A stretch of DNA of 64,000 nt from Calothrix sp. NIES-2100 (GCF_002368195.1 NZ_AP018178.1:9122516-9186515); one strand, 5' to 3'; positions 30,327-37,764 are shown, counted from the first letter of the stretch. The notes: generated by a model from the sequence alone, not told the origin. Numbers and translations: made by a program.

Positions 30327-30355
30327 AAACCTCTCCCCGCAACCGGGAGAGGTTT
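30327..30355 (+). terminator. Terminator-like hairpin after the GH25 gene
   Basis: Inverted repeat AAACCTCTCCC / GGGAGAGGTTT with a 7-nt loop, about 110 nt past the stop codon and followed by TATATAG rather than a clean U-run. The palindrome of the ACCTCTCCC type is also a common dispersed cyanobacterial repeat, so the terminator role is only probable. Confidence 0.45.
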
Positions 30356-30462
30356 ATATAGCTTAATTTTTCGTTTACAACTAAGGAGATTACAGCAATT
30401 TTCAGGTAAATAGACCACGCTTTACTTAAGAGTTGGATGCAATACAAAATTATATCCTAGCG

Positions 30463-30695
30463 TGTAGGGGCACGGCACTGCCCATTGGTGTCAACTTAAC
30501 GTGAAAGCCTTATCAAGACTTGATTTTGCCTCAAATCGTCTACCATCAAGATCCCCGTTACCCCACCCCAGTTTTGTCTAAAGCCAAAACTTCCCCTCCC
30601 CGTTTACGGGGAGGGGATAAAGGGGTGGGGTAAAACGCTTGTGGAATAAGCCTTTTAACTTAAGTTGACACAGGTGGGCACTGCCGTGCCCTCTA
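30463..30695. repeat. Nested palindromic MITE-like element
   Basis: About 233 bp with long imperfect inverted ends: TGTAGGGGCACGGCACTGCCCA plus a TGTCAACTTAA segment on the left, and AAGTTGACACAGGTGGGCA plus CTGCCGTGCCCTCTA on the right. Inside is a second palindrome, GTTACCCCACCCC ... GGGGTGGGGTAA, holding a third, CCCCTCCCCGTTTACGGGGAGGGG. No open frame. It fills most of the 550-bp gap between the GH25 gene and the hydrolase. Confidence 0.6.
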
Positions 30696-30773
30696 GAATA
30701 TATTGATGTGTCGCAAACATTATTTGAATTGGTATTACAAGAATGCACCCATTGAGGTTTTTAAATCCATGCA

Positions 30774-31598
30774 TCAGGATTTGATAAATTCCAGCAGATC
30801 GGCGTTGATCTGTTCCTTGCTCGTGTCACCCAGAGCGTGCGCTCCGCCGGGATAAATCTTCAAAATCGAATTTTTAACGAGCTTCGCAGACAGGAGCGCA
30901 GAAGCACCAATCGGCACGATCTGATCGTCATCACCATGAATGATCAACGTCGGCACATCGAACTTCTTCAAATCCTCAGTAAAATCTGTTTCCGAAAACG
31001 CCTTAATGCAGTCATAGGTGTTTTTATGCCCAGCCATCATCCCCTGCATCCACCAGGAATTGATTAGCCCTTGGGAGACTTTGGCACCAGGTCGATTGAA
31101 GCCAAAGAATGGCCCACTGGGTACATCCAGGAAGAACTGGGAGCGGTCAGCCAACAACGCCGCCCGAAAGCCATCAAAGACTTCAATGGGTAGCCCACCC
31201 GGATTTGCCTCGGTCTTGAGCATCAGTGGCGGCACTGCACCCACCAGCACTGCCTTGGAAACGCGCTTGGTGCCATGCCGTCCAATGAAACGCGCCACTT
31301 CACCGCCGCCGGTAGAGTGTCCGATCATCACCGCATCTTGAATATCCAGCGCCTCGAAGAGTTCCGCCAGATCGTCGGCGTAGGTATCCATGTCATTACC
31401 GTGCCACGGTTGACTGGATCGGCCATGACCGCGACGATCATGTGCAATGCAGCGGTAACCGTGGGAAGCGAGAAAAAACATCTGCGATTCCCAAGCATCC
31501 GCGCTCAGTGGCCAGCCGTGGCTGAAGACAATGGGCTGTCCTGTACCCCAGTCTTTATAATATATTTGCGTACCATCTTTAGTCGTGATTGTACTCAT
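30774..31598 (-). CDS. Alpha/beta hydrolase of the non-haem chloroperoxidase/arylesterase type
   Basis: 274 residues, the usual length for bacterial cofactor-free chloroperoxidases. Visible features: MSTITTKDGTQIYYKDWG start, oxyanion-hole HGWPLSADAW, HDRRGHGRS, nucleophile elbow GHSTGGG (Ser-95), acid in IIHGDDDQIVP (Asp-224 or 225) and catalytic His in YPGGAHAL (His-254). These enzymes are alpha/beta-fold esterases that can show perhydrolase activity; the natural substrate is unknown. Start chosen at 31598 because AGGAG lies 4 nt upstream and the family begins with this MSTI sequence; a longer frame from 31694 has no support. Monocistronic. Confidence 0.9.
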   Translation of the reverse strand: MSTITTKDGTQIYYKDWGTGQPIVFSHGWPLSADAWESQMFFLASHGYRCIAHDRRGHGRSSQPWHGNDMDTYADDLAELFEALDIQDAVMIGHSTGGGEVARFIGRHGTKRVSKAVLVGAVPPLMLKTEANPGGLPIEVFDGFRAALLADRSQFFLDVPSGPFFGFNRPGAKVSQGLINSWWMQGMMAGHKNTYDCIKAFSETDFTEDLKKFDVPTLIIHGDDDQIVPIGASALLSAKLVKNSILKIYPGGAHALGDTSKEQINADLLEFIKS

Positions 31599-31807
31599 GT
31601 GGCTCCTATGTAAATTGTGAGCGTTTCCCAATCTGTATCTGCTTCCGACTGTAAAGATAACTGCATCCGCGATCGCAAACCGATAAAGTAGCAATTGATC
31701 GGTTGATATATAACTGATTTCAGCAGTCTTATTTTGATTACCTGATTACTCGCTCAGGCAGATGATCTAACTTTTAAGGGAACTCCAAAAAATAAATTAT
31801 CCAACTT

Positions 31808-31870
31808 GTAGGGGCACGGCACCGATAAAATATTGGTAATACCGAAAGTTTGTAGATGCCGTGCCCCTAC
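31808..31870. repeat. TGTAGGGGCACGGCA-type hairpin element
   Basis: 63 bp with inverted ends GTAGGGGCACGGCA ... TGCCGTGCCCCTAC, same family as the elements near 6130 and 30463. It lies upstream of the hydrolase gene in DNA without genes (31700-32230 holds only this element, a decayed gene fragment and a CATCTTGCTCCCTG-type short repeat at 32163-32210). Confidence 0.6.
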
Positions 31871-32000
31871 CCCCGGAGGTATTTTTTTAATTGGAAGTCC
31901 CTAATCAGTTATCTTTATTCTTAAACTTTGGTTAAACTTAGACTCCTGAAGTTCTTAATTTAAGATACCAGTTAACTGAGATATTACACACTTTGTGATA

Positions 32001-32084
32001 TCAACTGGTAACGATAAAAGCAGCCAGCGCGATCACTACAAAACCCTCAGCCAGGGCAGCAGGAACTGCACCATCTTTAGTCAT
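32001..32084 (-). pseudogene. Possible decayed 5' fragment of the upstream hydrolase gene
   Basis: A 27-residue frame beginning MTKDGAVPAALAEGF. Its start region (ACCATCTTTAGTC.T.ATTGT on the plus strand) closely matches the first codons of the hydrolase gene at about 31573-31598 (STITTKDGT versus LTIMTKDGA). It then diverges and ends, so a truncated, decayed duplicate is more likely than a functional peptide, though the hydrophobic tail FVVIALAAFIV could also be a tiny membrane peptide. Confidence 0.3.
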
Positions 32085-32231
32085 AATTGTGAGTACTAAT
32101 AATCGTACTCATGAGATTAAACCACATCTATTTTGAGAACCATAGTTTTAAAAGTAGTGGGAGCATCTTGCTCCCTGTTCTTCGTAGCGGGCATCTTGCC
32201 CGCACTATTCCAGGTTTCAAAATGGACGAGG

Positions 32232-32390
32232 TTTATTTGACTCTTGACTCTATTCTCGAATCCACAGAGCCAATCCGCTCCCACGACCGCGAGCTGCGAT
32301 AAAATCTTTTGTAATCACAAAGAAGGCAAAAAACGGTAATTTGGCTATGGGCTGATTGTAAAAATCTCCTGAGGGCACTTTACCAGAACG
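32232..32390. repeat. Left attachment repeat (att), 159 bp
   Basis: Identical over all 159 bp and in the same orientation to 55926-56084. It carries a displaced copy of the last 47 codons and stop of the PAP/fibrillin gene plus 18 bp beyond the stop. Upstream of the codons it is fused to unrelated element DNA, so this copy is a non-functional gene end. The flanking base pattern defines the exact ends: the match stops at G32231 on the left and at C32391 on the right. Confidence 0.92.
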
Positions 32391-32658
32391 CGAGTTAGCT
32401 GCACCAATTTTGCGCCTTTTATATCCTTCATGTCGCAATTCATTAACAAAGCTTAACCGTCGCATTTTTTACGAATAAGCGATCGCCTGACCTAAGCTCT
32501 AACTTACAGAAGTTAGAACTCTAACTCTAAAAATTAGGATTTACGACTCTTAGAGTTAGAGAATAAGTTACCTAGGAAGAATAAAAGTTAGGCTTAGGCA
32601 TGAGGTTAGGACTAGCGATCACACGGTTGAGTATGATTTGCTACATATATATAGCTGT

Positions 32659-32823
32659 CTATCTCTTGGTAATCGAGGGATATTTCTCAGGGAATCTGTT
32701 CCTGATAGCGGTCTCTATGATGAATGCACATAAATTAGCTGTGGGTCGTCCCTCTTCGGTTGCCCATGTAATCAAATCTGCATAGATCGCGTCTGGCACA
32801 ACAATAGTAGTTTTTTTAGTCAT
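32659..32823 (-). CDS. Small ribbon-helix-helix regulator, left end of element
   Basis: 54 residues, found by reading the minus strand. MTKKTTIVVPDAIYADLITW ... EEGRPTANLCAFIIETAIRNRF has the pattern of CopG/Arc-type ribbon-helix-helix proteins: a short N-terminal beta strand (TTIVVPD) and two helices with a turn at GRPTANL. Such proteins bind DNA as dimers or tetramers at short inverted or direct repeats. It diverges from a strong promoter at 32893-32922 overlapped by the inverted repeat CATAGAAT/ATTCTATG, a likely operator. Shine-Dalgarno weak (AAAGAG 11 nt upstream). Confidence 0.75.
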   Translation of the reverse strand: MTKKTTIVVPDAIYADLITWATEEGRPTANLCAFIIETAIRNRFPEKYPSITKR

Positions 32824-32880
32824 AGTTTAATTCACTCTTTCACAATTCTACTCTTTTATCATTGCATTTTTGCACTTAGT

Positions 32881-32922
32881 CATAGAATCCTATTACACAT
32901 TCCTAGAATTCTATGCTATAGT
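32881..32922 (+). promoter_or_regulatory. Rightward element promoter with overlapping operator
   Basis: -35 TTACAC (32893-32898), 18-bp spacer, -10 TATAGT (32917-32922) with a TG extension. The inverted repeat CATAGAAT (32881-32888) / ATTCTATG (32908-32915) brackets the -35 and reaches the -10, where a bound repressor would block polymerase. The divergently encoded ribbon-helix-helix protein is the obvious candidate. Confidence 0.6.
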
Positions 32923-32928
32923 AAGAGC

Positions 32929-33244
32929 ATACAGGGACAAGACACCCACACGACAGCAGAAGCAACCTGTAAGAACAAAGCAAGAGTGAGGCGTGAAACT
33001 AGCTCTAGACAAGACTTTTACAGAACCATGACAACTAAATAAACCACAATCGCCGTAACGGAAACTTTGCGCAAGAAGGGATGAGGGACATGGTGGAGAG
33101 CCGGAAGACTTATCTGAGACCACGTAGAGAGTACGCTGCAATAAAAACGGGAAGCGGATTTGCAGCCGAATAGATGCTAGGGATTGTGTTCTTTTTTTCT
33201 TGGCTTGTCTACAGTCAATCGACTGTACCAATCCCATTTTTTTT
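32929..33244 (+). ncRNA. Candidate structured leader or ncRNA with own promoter and terminator
   Basis: About 315 nt starting 7 nt after a strong -10 and ending at a composite terminator at 33180-33244: GGGATTG (33180-33186) pairs with CAATCCC (33229-33235), enclosing the hairpin TACAGTC-AATC-GACTGTA (33210-33227), followed directly by A and eight T. No convincing protein is encoded on the plus strand. It is purine-rich with many short complementary segments. It could be a free-standing small RNA, or a leader with attenuation or antitermination control for the operon that starts at 33307. No known RNA family recognised. Confidence 0.5.
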
Positions 33245-33306
33245 GTAAGTCACTCGTCAATCATTAACCAGTGATTGATTCCAACTAGCGAGTCACTCAC
33301 ACGACA

Positions 33307-33789
33307 GTGACTAAACAGTATTTTTTCTTTAATCTCAATGATTGCAGCCAACAAATACGACACCTACTAGACACTAATGTAGTCCCAATGACCGATACGT
33401 GTACGACCGAACAAAAACCCTTACAGGGTCTAGCTTTAGACTCTATCCCTATATATTTCGAGGGATTTACCCCTAAAACACATCTAGCTAAGTTTTTGCA
33501 GATAGCAAGAAGTACGCTGATCAGTTGGGATGCGATCGCATTCAAGCATCTCTCAGAATACCGAGATGCATACCCAAAACGACCACAAGGCGCATTAAAG
33601 ATACTTGCGCCTGACAGAGAAGCATTCTTAACCCCATACCAGTGTTGGGTACTTCAGAAAGTCGGACGACTGATGATGGCTACTCGCAAAGCTTACCAAG
33701 TAGAGAATTACCTTAAAGCAAATCCTAAAGAGTTCTCTGAGTTCAAATTTCAAGCAACCTACTCACAAGTTATTCGCAAATCTGCATAG
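33307..33789 (+). CDS. Helix-turn-helix protein, first gene of the rightward operon
   Basis: 160 residues from a GTG at 33307, or 133 from an ATG at 33388 (MTDTCTTEQKPLQGLALDS); neither has a clear Shine-Dalgarno, and the second start gives a more protein-like N-terminus. A helix-turn-helix-like segment, THLAKFLQIARSTLISWDAI, lies at about residues 57-77 of the long form, followed by a helical C-terminal half. Probably a DNA-binding regulator or accessory replication protein; family not recognised. It begins 62 nt after the terminator-like structure of the leader, so its expression may depend on read-through. Confidence 0.65.
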   Translation: MTKQYFFFNLNDCSQQIRHLLDTNVVPMTDTCTTEQKPLQGLALDSIPIYFEGFTPKTHLAKFLQIARSTLISWDAIAFKHLSEYRDAYPKRPQGALKILAPDREAFLTPYQCWVLQKVGRLMMATRKAYQVENYLKANPKEFSEFKFQATYSQVIRKSA

Positions 33790-33800
33790 GAGACTGAAAC

Positions 33801-34352
33801 ATGAAAGCTATCAAAGATATCGTTAAAGAATTAGGTTTGGACGAAGACTTTATCCGTGTTTCGTTAGACGGAATCGTGACCAATTACGACAGTGTGACGG
33901 AAATTTCGGATGGCGAATACAACACACTTCTGAAGATATTTAAGGCGGAGTCTCAAGCACAACTTACAGGTAGTCAACCATCTTACGAGGCTGAATTACA
34001 GGAAGAGTTGGAACCTGAAAAAATCAGTCAGTTAGCCGAAATTAGACGTGAAGTTTTGGAGGTGTTTCCACAAAACTTTGGTGAATTAAGCGGGTTAATT
34101 GTAGAACAGTTAGCTTATATCAATGCTCAAAAGCTAGTCGCTGACTACAAATTAATTCACAGCGAGACTGTGGAGGCTGGGTTAAGCGATTATCACCAAA
34201 GTTTTGCAGAACAAGCCTCAAGTATTTTGAAGGCAGCACAATCACGAGATCCGCACGAATTCCTGAGACGGCAAGGAATTAAAAAAAAGCGTCCGACAGC
34301 AACGGAAGTATTGAACGAATTCCAATCTCTAATCAATTCGTTCTCGGCTTAA
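33801..34352 (+). CDS. Hypothetical helical protein
   Basis: 183 residues, acidic and predicted mostly helical (KAIKDIVKELGLDEDFIRVSL ... ELQEELEPEKISQLAEIRREVLEVF), with a basic stretch RRQGIKKKRPTATEV near the C-terminus. AGGAGAC lies 7 nt before the ATG and only 11 bp separate it from the preceding gene, so the two are co-transcribed. No domain recognised. Position next to an HTH protein in an element operon suggests a replication, partition or regulatory accessory role, which is only inference. Confidence 0.7.
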   Translation: MKAIKDIVKELGLDEDFIRVSLDGIVTNYDSVTEISDGEYNTLLKIFKAESQAQLTGSQPSYEAELQEELEPEKISQLAEIRREVLEVFPQNFGELSGLIVEQLAYINAQKLVADYKLIHSETVEAGLSDYHQSFAEQASSILKAAQSRDPHEFLRRQGIKKKRPTATEVLNEFQSLINSFSA

Positions 34353-34420
34353 GTCAGGAAATAGCCTTAAGAGATAGCCTCTTGAGGCTATATGAACATT
34401 ATTTTGAGGAGATTAATCAA

Positions 34421-34561
34421 GTGCAATTTTTGAATAATTTAGTATGCGGTACTGGTATTGCTGCTTTAAGCTTTGCTGTTGGCTTTGGTGCTGTAATTAG
34501 CCCGTTAGGAATGGGCATGATCGTTGCCGGAGTAGCTTGGAAGGTAATTCAAGATAGATAA
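34421..34561 (+). CDS. Tiny glycine-rich membrane peptide (46 aa)
   Basis: Starts with GTG; GAGGAG lies about 10 nt upstream. Nearly the whole peptide is hydrophobic and Gly/Ala-rich (CGTGIAALSFAVGFGAVISP, then MGMIVAGVAWKVIQ) and can form one or two membrane helices. The stop codon overlaps the next start as TAATG, so translation is coupled to the following 51-aa membrane peptide. Size and composition recall small holins, filamentous-phage coat peptides or type I toxin peptides, but no family is recognised. A hairpin AGCCTC-TT-GAGGCT lies 30 nt upstream. Confidence 0.6.
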   Translation: MQFLNNLVCGTGIAALSFAVGFGAVISPLGMGMIVAGVAWKVIQDR

Positions 34562-34716
34562 TGCTTACACCCTACAGATATAAGACAAATACAGGGATTG
34601 TAATTTTACTTCTGCTAATTACAATCCCTGCTTTTTTTGGAGCTTACGTAGCCAAGAGTTTAGAAGTCTCGCATAAGCCACCAACGGAATATACATCGCA
34701 GTTAGAAGGAAGGTAA
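34561..34716 (+). CDS. Tiny single-span membrane peptide (51 aa)
   Basis: Begins at the A of a TAATG overlap with the preceding peptide gene. Basic N-terminus (MLTPYRYKTNT), one transmembrane helix (GIVILLLLITIPAFFGAYVA) and a hydrophilic C-terminal tail of about 20 residues, so probably anchored in the inner membrane. Stop is 3 nt before the next ATG. Translational coupling with its neighbour suggests the two act together. No family recognised. Confidence 0.6.
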   Translation: MLTPYRYKTNTGIVILLLLITIPAFFGAYVAKSLEVSHKPPTEYTSQLEGR

Positions 34717-34719
34717 GTA

Positions 34720-35166
34720 ATGGATATTGGTCACGTATATCTAGTTAGAGCAGAGGGAACAAGCCTTTACAAAATAGGTAGTTCTCGTAGACCTATCAGT
34801 TTACGAATTAAAGAATTAAATCGGATGCAACAACCTCATCCTGTCACACTTATTCATTGGATTACGGTTCCTAACTACAAAAATGTAGAGAATAAGCTAC
34901 ATAATCAGTACGAATCATTTAGACGGCATAACGAATGGTTCGAGTTTGATGATTACGAATCCGTAACCGTCGTTATGAACGCTATAGAGAGAGAGCCAGG
35001 TGACATATTCTTTGCTGAATTGAAACTTATCTTTAACAAGTTAGATACTCTCAAGACATCAAACCCCTACTTGTTTTCACATCTTTGTGAGTTGTCCAGA
35101 GACAACGGTGACTTCACATTAGATGAGGCATTATTAGCTATACAAGAATTGGTTGTTTCTAAATGA
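34720..35166 (+). CDS. GIY-YIG / T5orf172-like protein
   Basis: 148 residues. The N-terminal 75 residues fit the GIY-YIG superfamily as found in phage T5orf172/MUG113-like proteins: HVYLVRAEGTSLYKIGSS (first strand pair with the two Tyr), RPISLRIKELN, an Arg on the first helix, then VENKLHNQYESFRRHNEWFEF with the Glu-x-x-Leu-His and EWF motifs. The canonical GIY triplet is replaced by HVY, as is common in this subgroup. Possible DNA nuclease or DNA-binding role. Its stop overlaps the next gene's start (ATGA), so it belongs to the same operon. Confidence 0.75.
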   Translation: MDIGHVYLVRAEGTSLYKIGSSRRPISLRIKELNRMQQPHPVTLIHWITVPNYKNVENKLHNQYESFRRHNEWFEFDDYESVTVVMNAIEREPGDIFFAELKLIFNKLDTLKTSNPYLFSHLCELSRDNGDFTLDEALLAIQELVVSK

Positions 35167-35375
35167 CTCAAACTATATCTGAAATGATTAATCAGCACTA
35201 CCGAGACAACTTGGAACATCTCGTAGCGATCGCGCAAGAAACGCTAAATCTCATTAGCCAGAACCCTTACTATCAGAGCATTTCGGAAGATTTAAACGGT
35301 GACGTAACTTTAGGAGATTGCAGACAATTCCTAAATAGCTTAAGTGCTGAATTAGATTCCCTAACCAACGACTAA
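35163..35375 (+). CDS. Hypothetical protein (70 aa)
   Basis: Starts in an ATGA overlap with the GIY-YIG-like gene. Mostly helical, acidic (MTQTISEMINQHYRDNLEHL ... QETLNLISQNPYYQSISEDL), no membrane segment or recognised motif. Real by operon position, 4-bp overlap and normal cyanobacterial codon use, including a GCGATCGC site inside the gene. Function unknown. Confidence 0.6.
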   Translation: MTQTISEMINQHYRDNLEHLVAIAQETLNLISQNPYYQSISEDLNGDVTLGDCRQFLNSLSAELDSLTND

Positions 35376-35393
35376 ACAAACGGACTTTACCCT

Positions 35394-35675
35394 ATGAACC
35401 TAAATCAAGACTTGCTCAACGTGGCTTTAGCTTCGCTCCAAACTCTAAAGCAAGACGCTGTAACTTGGGATGCTCTAAATCTCTTACTTCTAAGCTTCGC
35501 CGACAGCGATTTAGAGGACGCGATCGCCAACATAAAACAAGCATCGGCTTATTTAGAAATTGACTCCAACTTACGTAACGTAAACCCGGACGGCTTACCT
35601 TGGAACTCAATACCGGGACAGTTACAGCGAGAACTTGACGCTTATTACTTAGAACTGGCATTAGCAGAAGCATGA
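35394..35675 (+). CDS. Hypothetical protein (93 aa)
   Basis: Acidic, Leu-rich helical protein (NLNQDLLNVALASLQTLKQD ... NLLLLSFADSDLEDAIANIK). Starts 18 bp after the previous gene and ends in an ATGA overlap with the next one. No recognised domain. The helical, acidic composition is similar to the 70-aa neighbour, so they may be paralogous or act as small regulatory adaptors; that is speculation. Confidence 0.6.
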   Translation: MNLNQDLLNVALASLQTLKQDAVTWDALNLLLLSFADSDLEDAIANIKQASAYLEIDSNLRNVNPDGLPWNSIPGQLQRELDAYYLELALAEA

Positions 35676-35935
35676 AAGACTTAGAACGTGTGTATGACAC
35701 GACGCTGTTAAGTAGCGGCAGAATTTACCAAATTGATGGAATTTTATGCCGCTTTTTATTTGATAAAGGCTCAATTAAGCATCCGCAATATCATTTTGAG
35801 CCACTGCCCGGACAGCGAAAACAGTCACGAATTATCTTGAACAGACAAAAGGTACATACAAAATGTTACGTCACCAACCTTCATCGAAATATCACCGAAA
35901 TTACACCAGACGCAGTGCAGCTTACCCTCTGGTGA
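35672..35935 (+). CDS. Hypothetical basic protein (87 aa)
   Basis: Starts in a 4-bp ATGA overlap with the preceding gene. Basic and beta-rich (YDTTLLSSGRIYQIDGILCRFLFDK ... QKVHTKCYVTNLHRNITEIT), like a small SH3- or OB-type fold, which suggests nucleic-acid binding but is not proof. Its last 73 bp overlap the start of the following membrane-peptide frame. No family recognised. Confidence 0.6.
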   Translation: MKDLERVYDTTLLSSGRIYQIDGILCRFLFDKGSIKHPQYHFEPLPGQRKQSRIILNRQKVHTKCYVTNLHRNITEITPDAVQLTLW

Positions 35936-36075
35936 ATTGGGGTGCGCTAACTCTAACTATCCTTTCCCTAACTCTAATTCTGCACAGTAGACACAAAAAA
36001 TTAGAAAGCGATCGCGTAAACCTTCCATCAGTTACCAGCGATCGCCCTCTAGTTCATCCACAATCAAAAGATTGA
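35863..36075 (+). CDS. Possible small membrane protein overlapping its neighbour
   Basis: 70 residues in a different frame from the 35672 gene, overlapping it by 73 bp. After a basic N-terminus it has one transmembrane helix (WGALTLTILSLTLILHS) and a polar tail that spans two GCGATCGC sites. No Shine-Dalgarno is obvious at 35863 and a later start cannot be excluded. The non-overlapping part would otherwise be a 140-bp gap in a tightly packed operon, which is the main support. Confidence 0.4.
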   Translation: MLRHQPSSKYHRNYTRRSAAYPLVNWGALTLTILSLTLILHSRHKKLESDRVNLPSVTSDRPLVHPQSKD

Positions 36076-36118
36076 TAGGGAAATTTTAGCACAAATTACA
36101 GCATCAAGTGAATTTAAA

Positions 36119-36274
36119 ATGACCTCCACACAACTACTCACGAGACTTAAGACACAGCAATATTTACCCATCGGGAATATTAGCGAGCGAGTGCTGTATC
36201 CATTGCAGCGTAAAGGATTGATTACCCTCGTTAACACGATTGACGGACTACAAATTACAGGAATTAGGAAATAA
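36119..36274 (+). CDS. Small winged-helix-like protein (51 aa)
   Basis: Read directly: MTSTQLLTRLKTQQYLPIGN, then ISERVLYPLQRKGLIT and a short C-terminal strand pair (LVNTIDGLQITGIRK). The order helix, helix (SERVLYPLQRKGLI), then two short strands resembles a minimal winged-helix DNA-binding domain. The frame is open only from 36053 and has no earlier standard start. It ends 4 nt before the next ATG, consistent with an operon member. Function inferred as DNA binding, low certainty. Confidence 0.5.
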   Translation: MTSTQLLTRLKTQQYLPIGNISERVLYPLQRKGLITLVNTIDGLQITGIRK

Positions 36275-36278
36275 AACC

Positions 36279-36542
36279 ATGACCAAGCCATTCGGATATT
36301 TCGGACTTTCTCAAGATAATCCTCTAATCCAAGACATCACGGAAACTTTCGGAGACGGTGCATCAGCGATGAGTGAGGACGATTGTCTCTGGATTATCAG
36401 CAGAATTGCTCATATTCTGTGGCTTGAAAGTGATTACGAGAATCCGCCAACTGCGGAAGCAGAGGAAATCGTGGATCGCCTACACGAACTTAAACGCCAC
36501 GAAAAAATAGCTTTACTTCGCGCACTATCACAGCCTAATTAA
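36279..36542 (+). CDS. Hypothetical acidic protein (87 aa)
   Basis: MTKPFGYFGLSQDNPLIQDI start, then SEDDCLWIISRIAHILWLES and EEIVDRLHELKRHEKIALLRAL; helical and acidic with no membrane segment. Starting at 36279 places it 4 nt behind the preceding gene and removes a 13-residue extension from a TTG at 36240 that overlaps that gene. A weak hairpin (GGCGGC-TTTT-GTCGCC) follows the stop. Function unknown. Confidence 0.6.
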   Translation: MTKPFGYFGLSQDNPLIQDITETFGDGASAMSEDDCLWIISRIAHILWLESDYENPPTAEAEEIVDRLHELKRHEKIALLRALSQPN

Positions 36543-36575
36543 TCCACTGGGGCGGCTTTTGTCGCCTCTTTAAAT

Positions 36576-36956
36576 ATGAAATTCGCATCTAACGTATTAC
36601 TTCGCCTGTTTTTAGGAGTAAATGTCTGTACTGTTTTATCTGTAAGTGCGTCAGTCATCCAGAATCGCGTAACTTCGGACAATGCGATCGCAGCTAGGGC
36701 TAAAGGCTTAGAGAATTTAGCCAAACACGTTAAAGCCGATACGTGTTGGAAAGTAAAAGCATCTGCACCTTGGAAATTAGGCGATTTCGTCACTGTCGGC
36801 GGGACGGAATACGGACGACTGCCAAGCACTTGTGTTTATTCGCCACAAACTCAGCAATTCTTGCAAGTCTCTTACCTGGATGGAGAATTACAAGTTACGC
36901 AGGTTTACAGCCGCAAAGAAGTACGCAACCAATTATCTATCAAAGGTGAAAAATAA
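36576..36956 (+). CDS. Membrane-anchored or exported protein (126 aa)
   Basis: N-terminal signal or anchor segment (MKFASNVLLRLFLGVNVCTVLSVSASV) followed by about 100 soluble residues that would lie outside the inner membrane, with two Cys (TCWKV, STCVY) that could form a disulphide, and a beta-rich C-terminus (LQVSYLDGELQVTQVYS). No family recognised. Its stop overlaps the start of the following multi-span membrane gene (TAATG), and a membrane ATPase follows that, so the three probably form one envelope-associated assembly. Confidence 0.6.
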   Translation: MKFASNVLLRLFLGVNVCTVLSVSASVIQNRVTSDNAIAARAKGLENLAKHVKADTCWKVKASAPWKLGDFVTVGGTEYGRLPSTCVYSPQTQQFLQVSYLDGELQVTQVYSRKEVRNQLSIKGEK

Positions 36957-37702
36957 TGGGCTTAAACCCAAAATCTTCTGAACAATCCAACACCAACCGC
37001 AAAGAAAGACGCGCCAAGCGTACATTCTTTGATGGCTTGCAAGCCCTAATACGTAAGATTTTTAGTGTACTTAAGGCGTTAGCCAAGTTAGCATGGCTCA
37101 TAATCGAAAATGCGTCACAGCTTACAGTATTCTGCTTCTCGTTATTAGTTAAATTACTCTCCAGTCCAACCACACCTTGTTTAGTTGCGATCGTCTCTTT
37201 CGGCGCAGTGTGTACCGTAGCCGCTTCTCAATGGTATGCGATCGGAGTTTGGTTAGGTCGGTTGCTCGGTTTGTCGGGAATCTGGGGTATTGGTGCTGGC
37301 GGTCTTGGCGTGTTGTTAGGCACAGGCTTAAACATCTACCAATTAGCGCCGCAACTTTGGAAACTTAGAAGAGATATTGCGGAAGCCTACAAAACTCTGG
37401 GAATCAACCCAGAACACGAAACCGAGTCACACGAGAACGTAGGCGAACGGTTACAGAATTGGCTCTCGATGGATCACGGAACTCTTAAGGGAATTCGTTT
37501 AGCAACTTACGCCATAGAAACGGGTTTGGTTGTAACTTATGCATTCCTTGCTACGGGCTTAAATTTCTTCGCCATTGTTCAAGCTGCAATTTCTCTAATT
37601 CTTCCTGAGAAATGTCTGGAGCTAGTTAGTTCTACCGTTGCTGTCTTAGGTGCAGTCAGTGACAAAGTTAATTCGCCCGAAGAAGACCACGCACAAATCT
37701 AA
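36956..37702 (+). CDS. Multi-span membrane protein (248 aa)
   Basis: Basic cytoplasmic start (NRKERRAKRTFFDGLQALIRK) followed by about four to five transmembrane segments: LAKLAWLIIENASQLTVFCFSLLV, TPCLVAIVSFGAVCTVAASQ, a Gly-rich span (GIWGIGAGGLGVLLGTGLNI) and, after an 80-residue cytoplasmic part, TYAIETGLVVTYAFLATGLNFF. Translationally coupled to the exported protein before it and followed by a hairpin and then the ATPase gene. No family recognised; a membrane channel or platform is a reasonable guess given the neighbours. Confidence 0.6.
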   Translation: MGLNPKSSEQSNTNRKERRAKRTFFDGLQALIRKIFSVLKALAKLAWLIIENASQLTVFCFSLLVKLLSSPTTPCLVAIVSFGAVCTVAASQWYAIGVWLGRLLGLSGIWGIGAGGLGVLLGTGLNIYQLAPQLWKLRRDIAEAYKTLGINPEHETESHENVGERLQNWLSMDHGTLKGIRLATYAIETGLVVTYAFLATGLNFFAIVQAAISLILPEKCLELVSSTVAVLGAVSDKVNSPEEDHAQI

Positions 37703-37707
37703 ACACA

Positions 37708-37741
37708 ATAGCCCCAAGCACGATCAATGCTTAGGGGCTAT
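37708..37741 (+). terminator. Hairpin between the membrane protein and the ATPase gene
   Basis: Stem ATAGCCCC(T)AAGCA / TGCTTAGGGGCTAT, 13 of 14 paired, 7-nt loop, followed by TCAATTAATTT rather than a clean U-run. It may reduce rather than stop transcription into the ATPase gene. Confidence 0.5.
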
Positions 37742-37764
37742 CAATTAATTTCTTACGGAGAAAT

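Noticed and set aside
32250..32465. 71-codon minus-strand frame at the left repeat
   Set aside because: Its C-terminal half is the duplicated end of the PAP/fibrillin gene and its N-terminal half is unrelated element DNA; an artefact of integration.
33094..33150. GGAGAGCCGGAAGAC segment like a group II intron domain V
   Set aside because: The 3' half of the domain V hairpin (CCGGTTC type) is missing and there is no reverse transcriptase.
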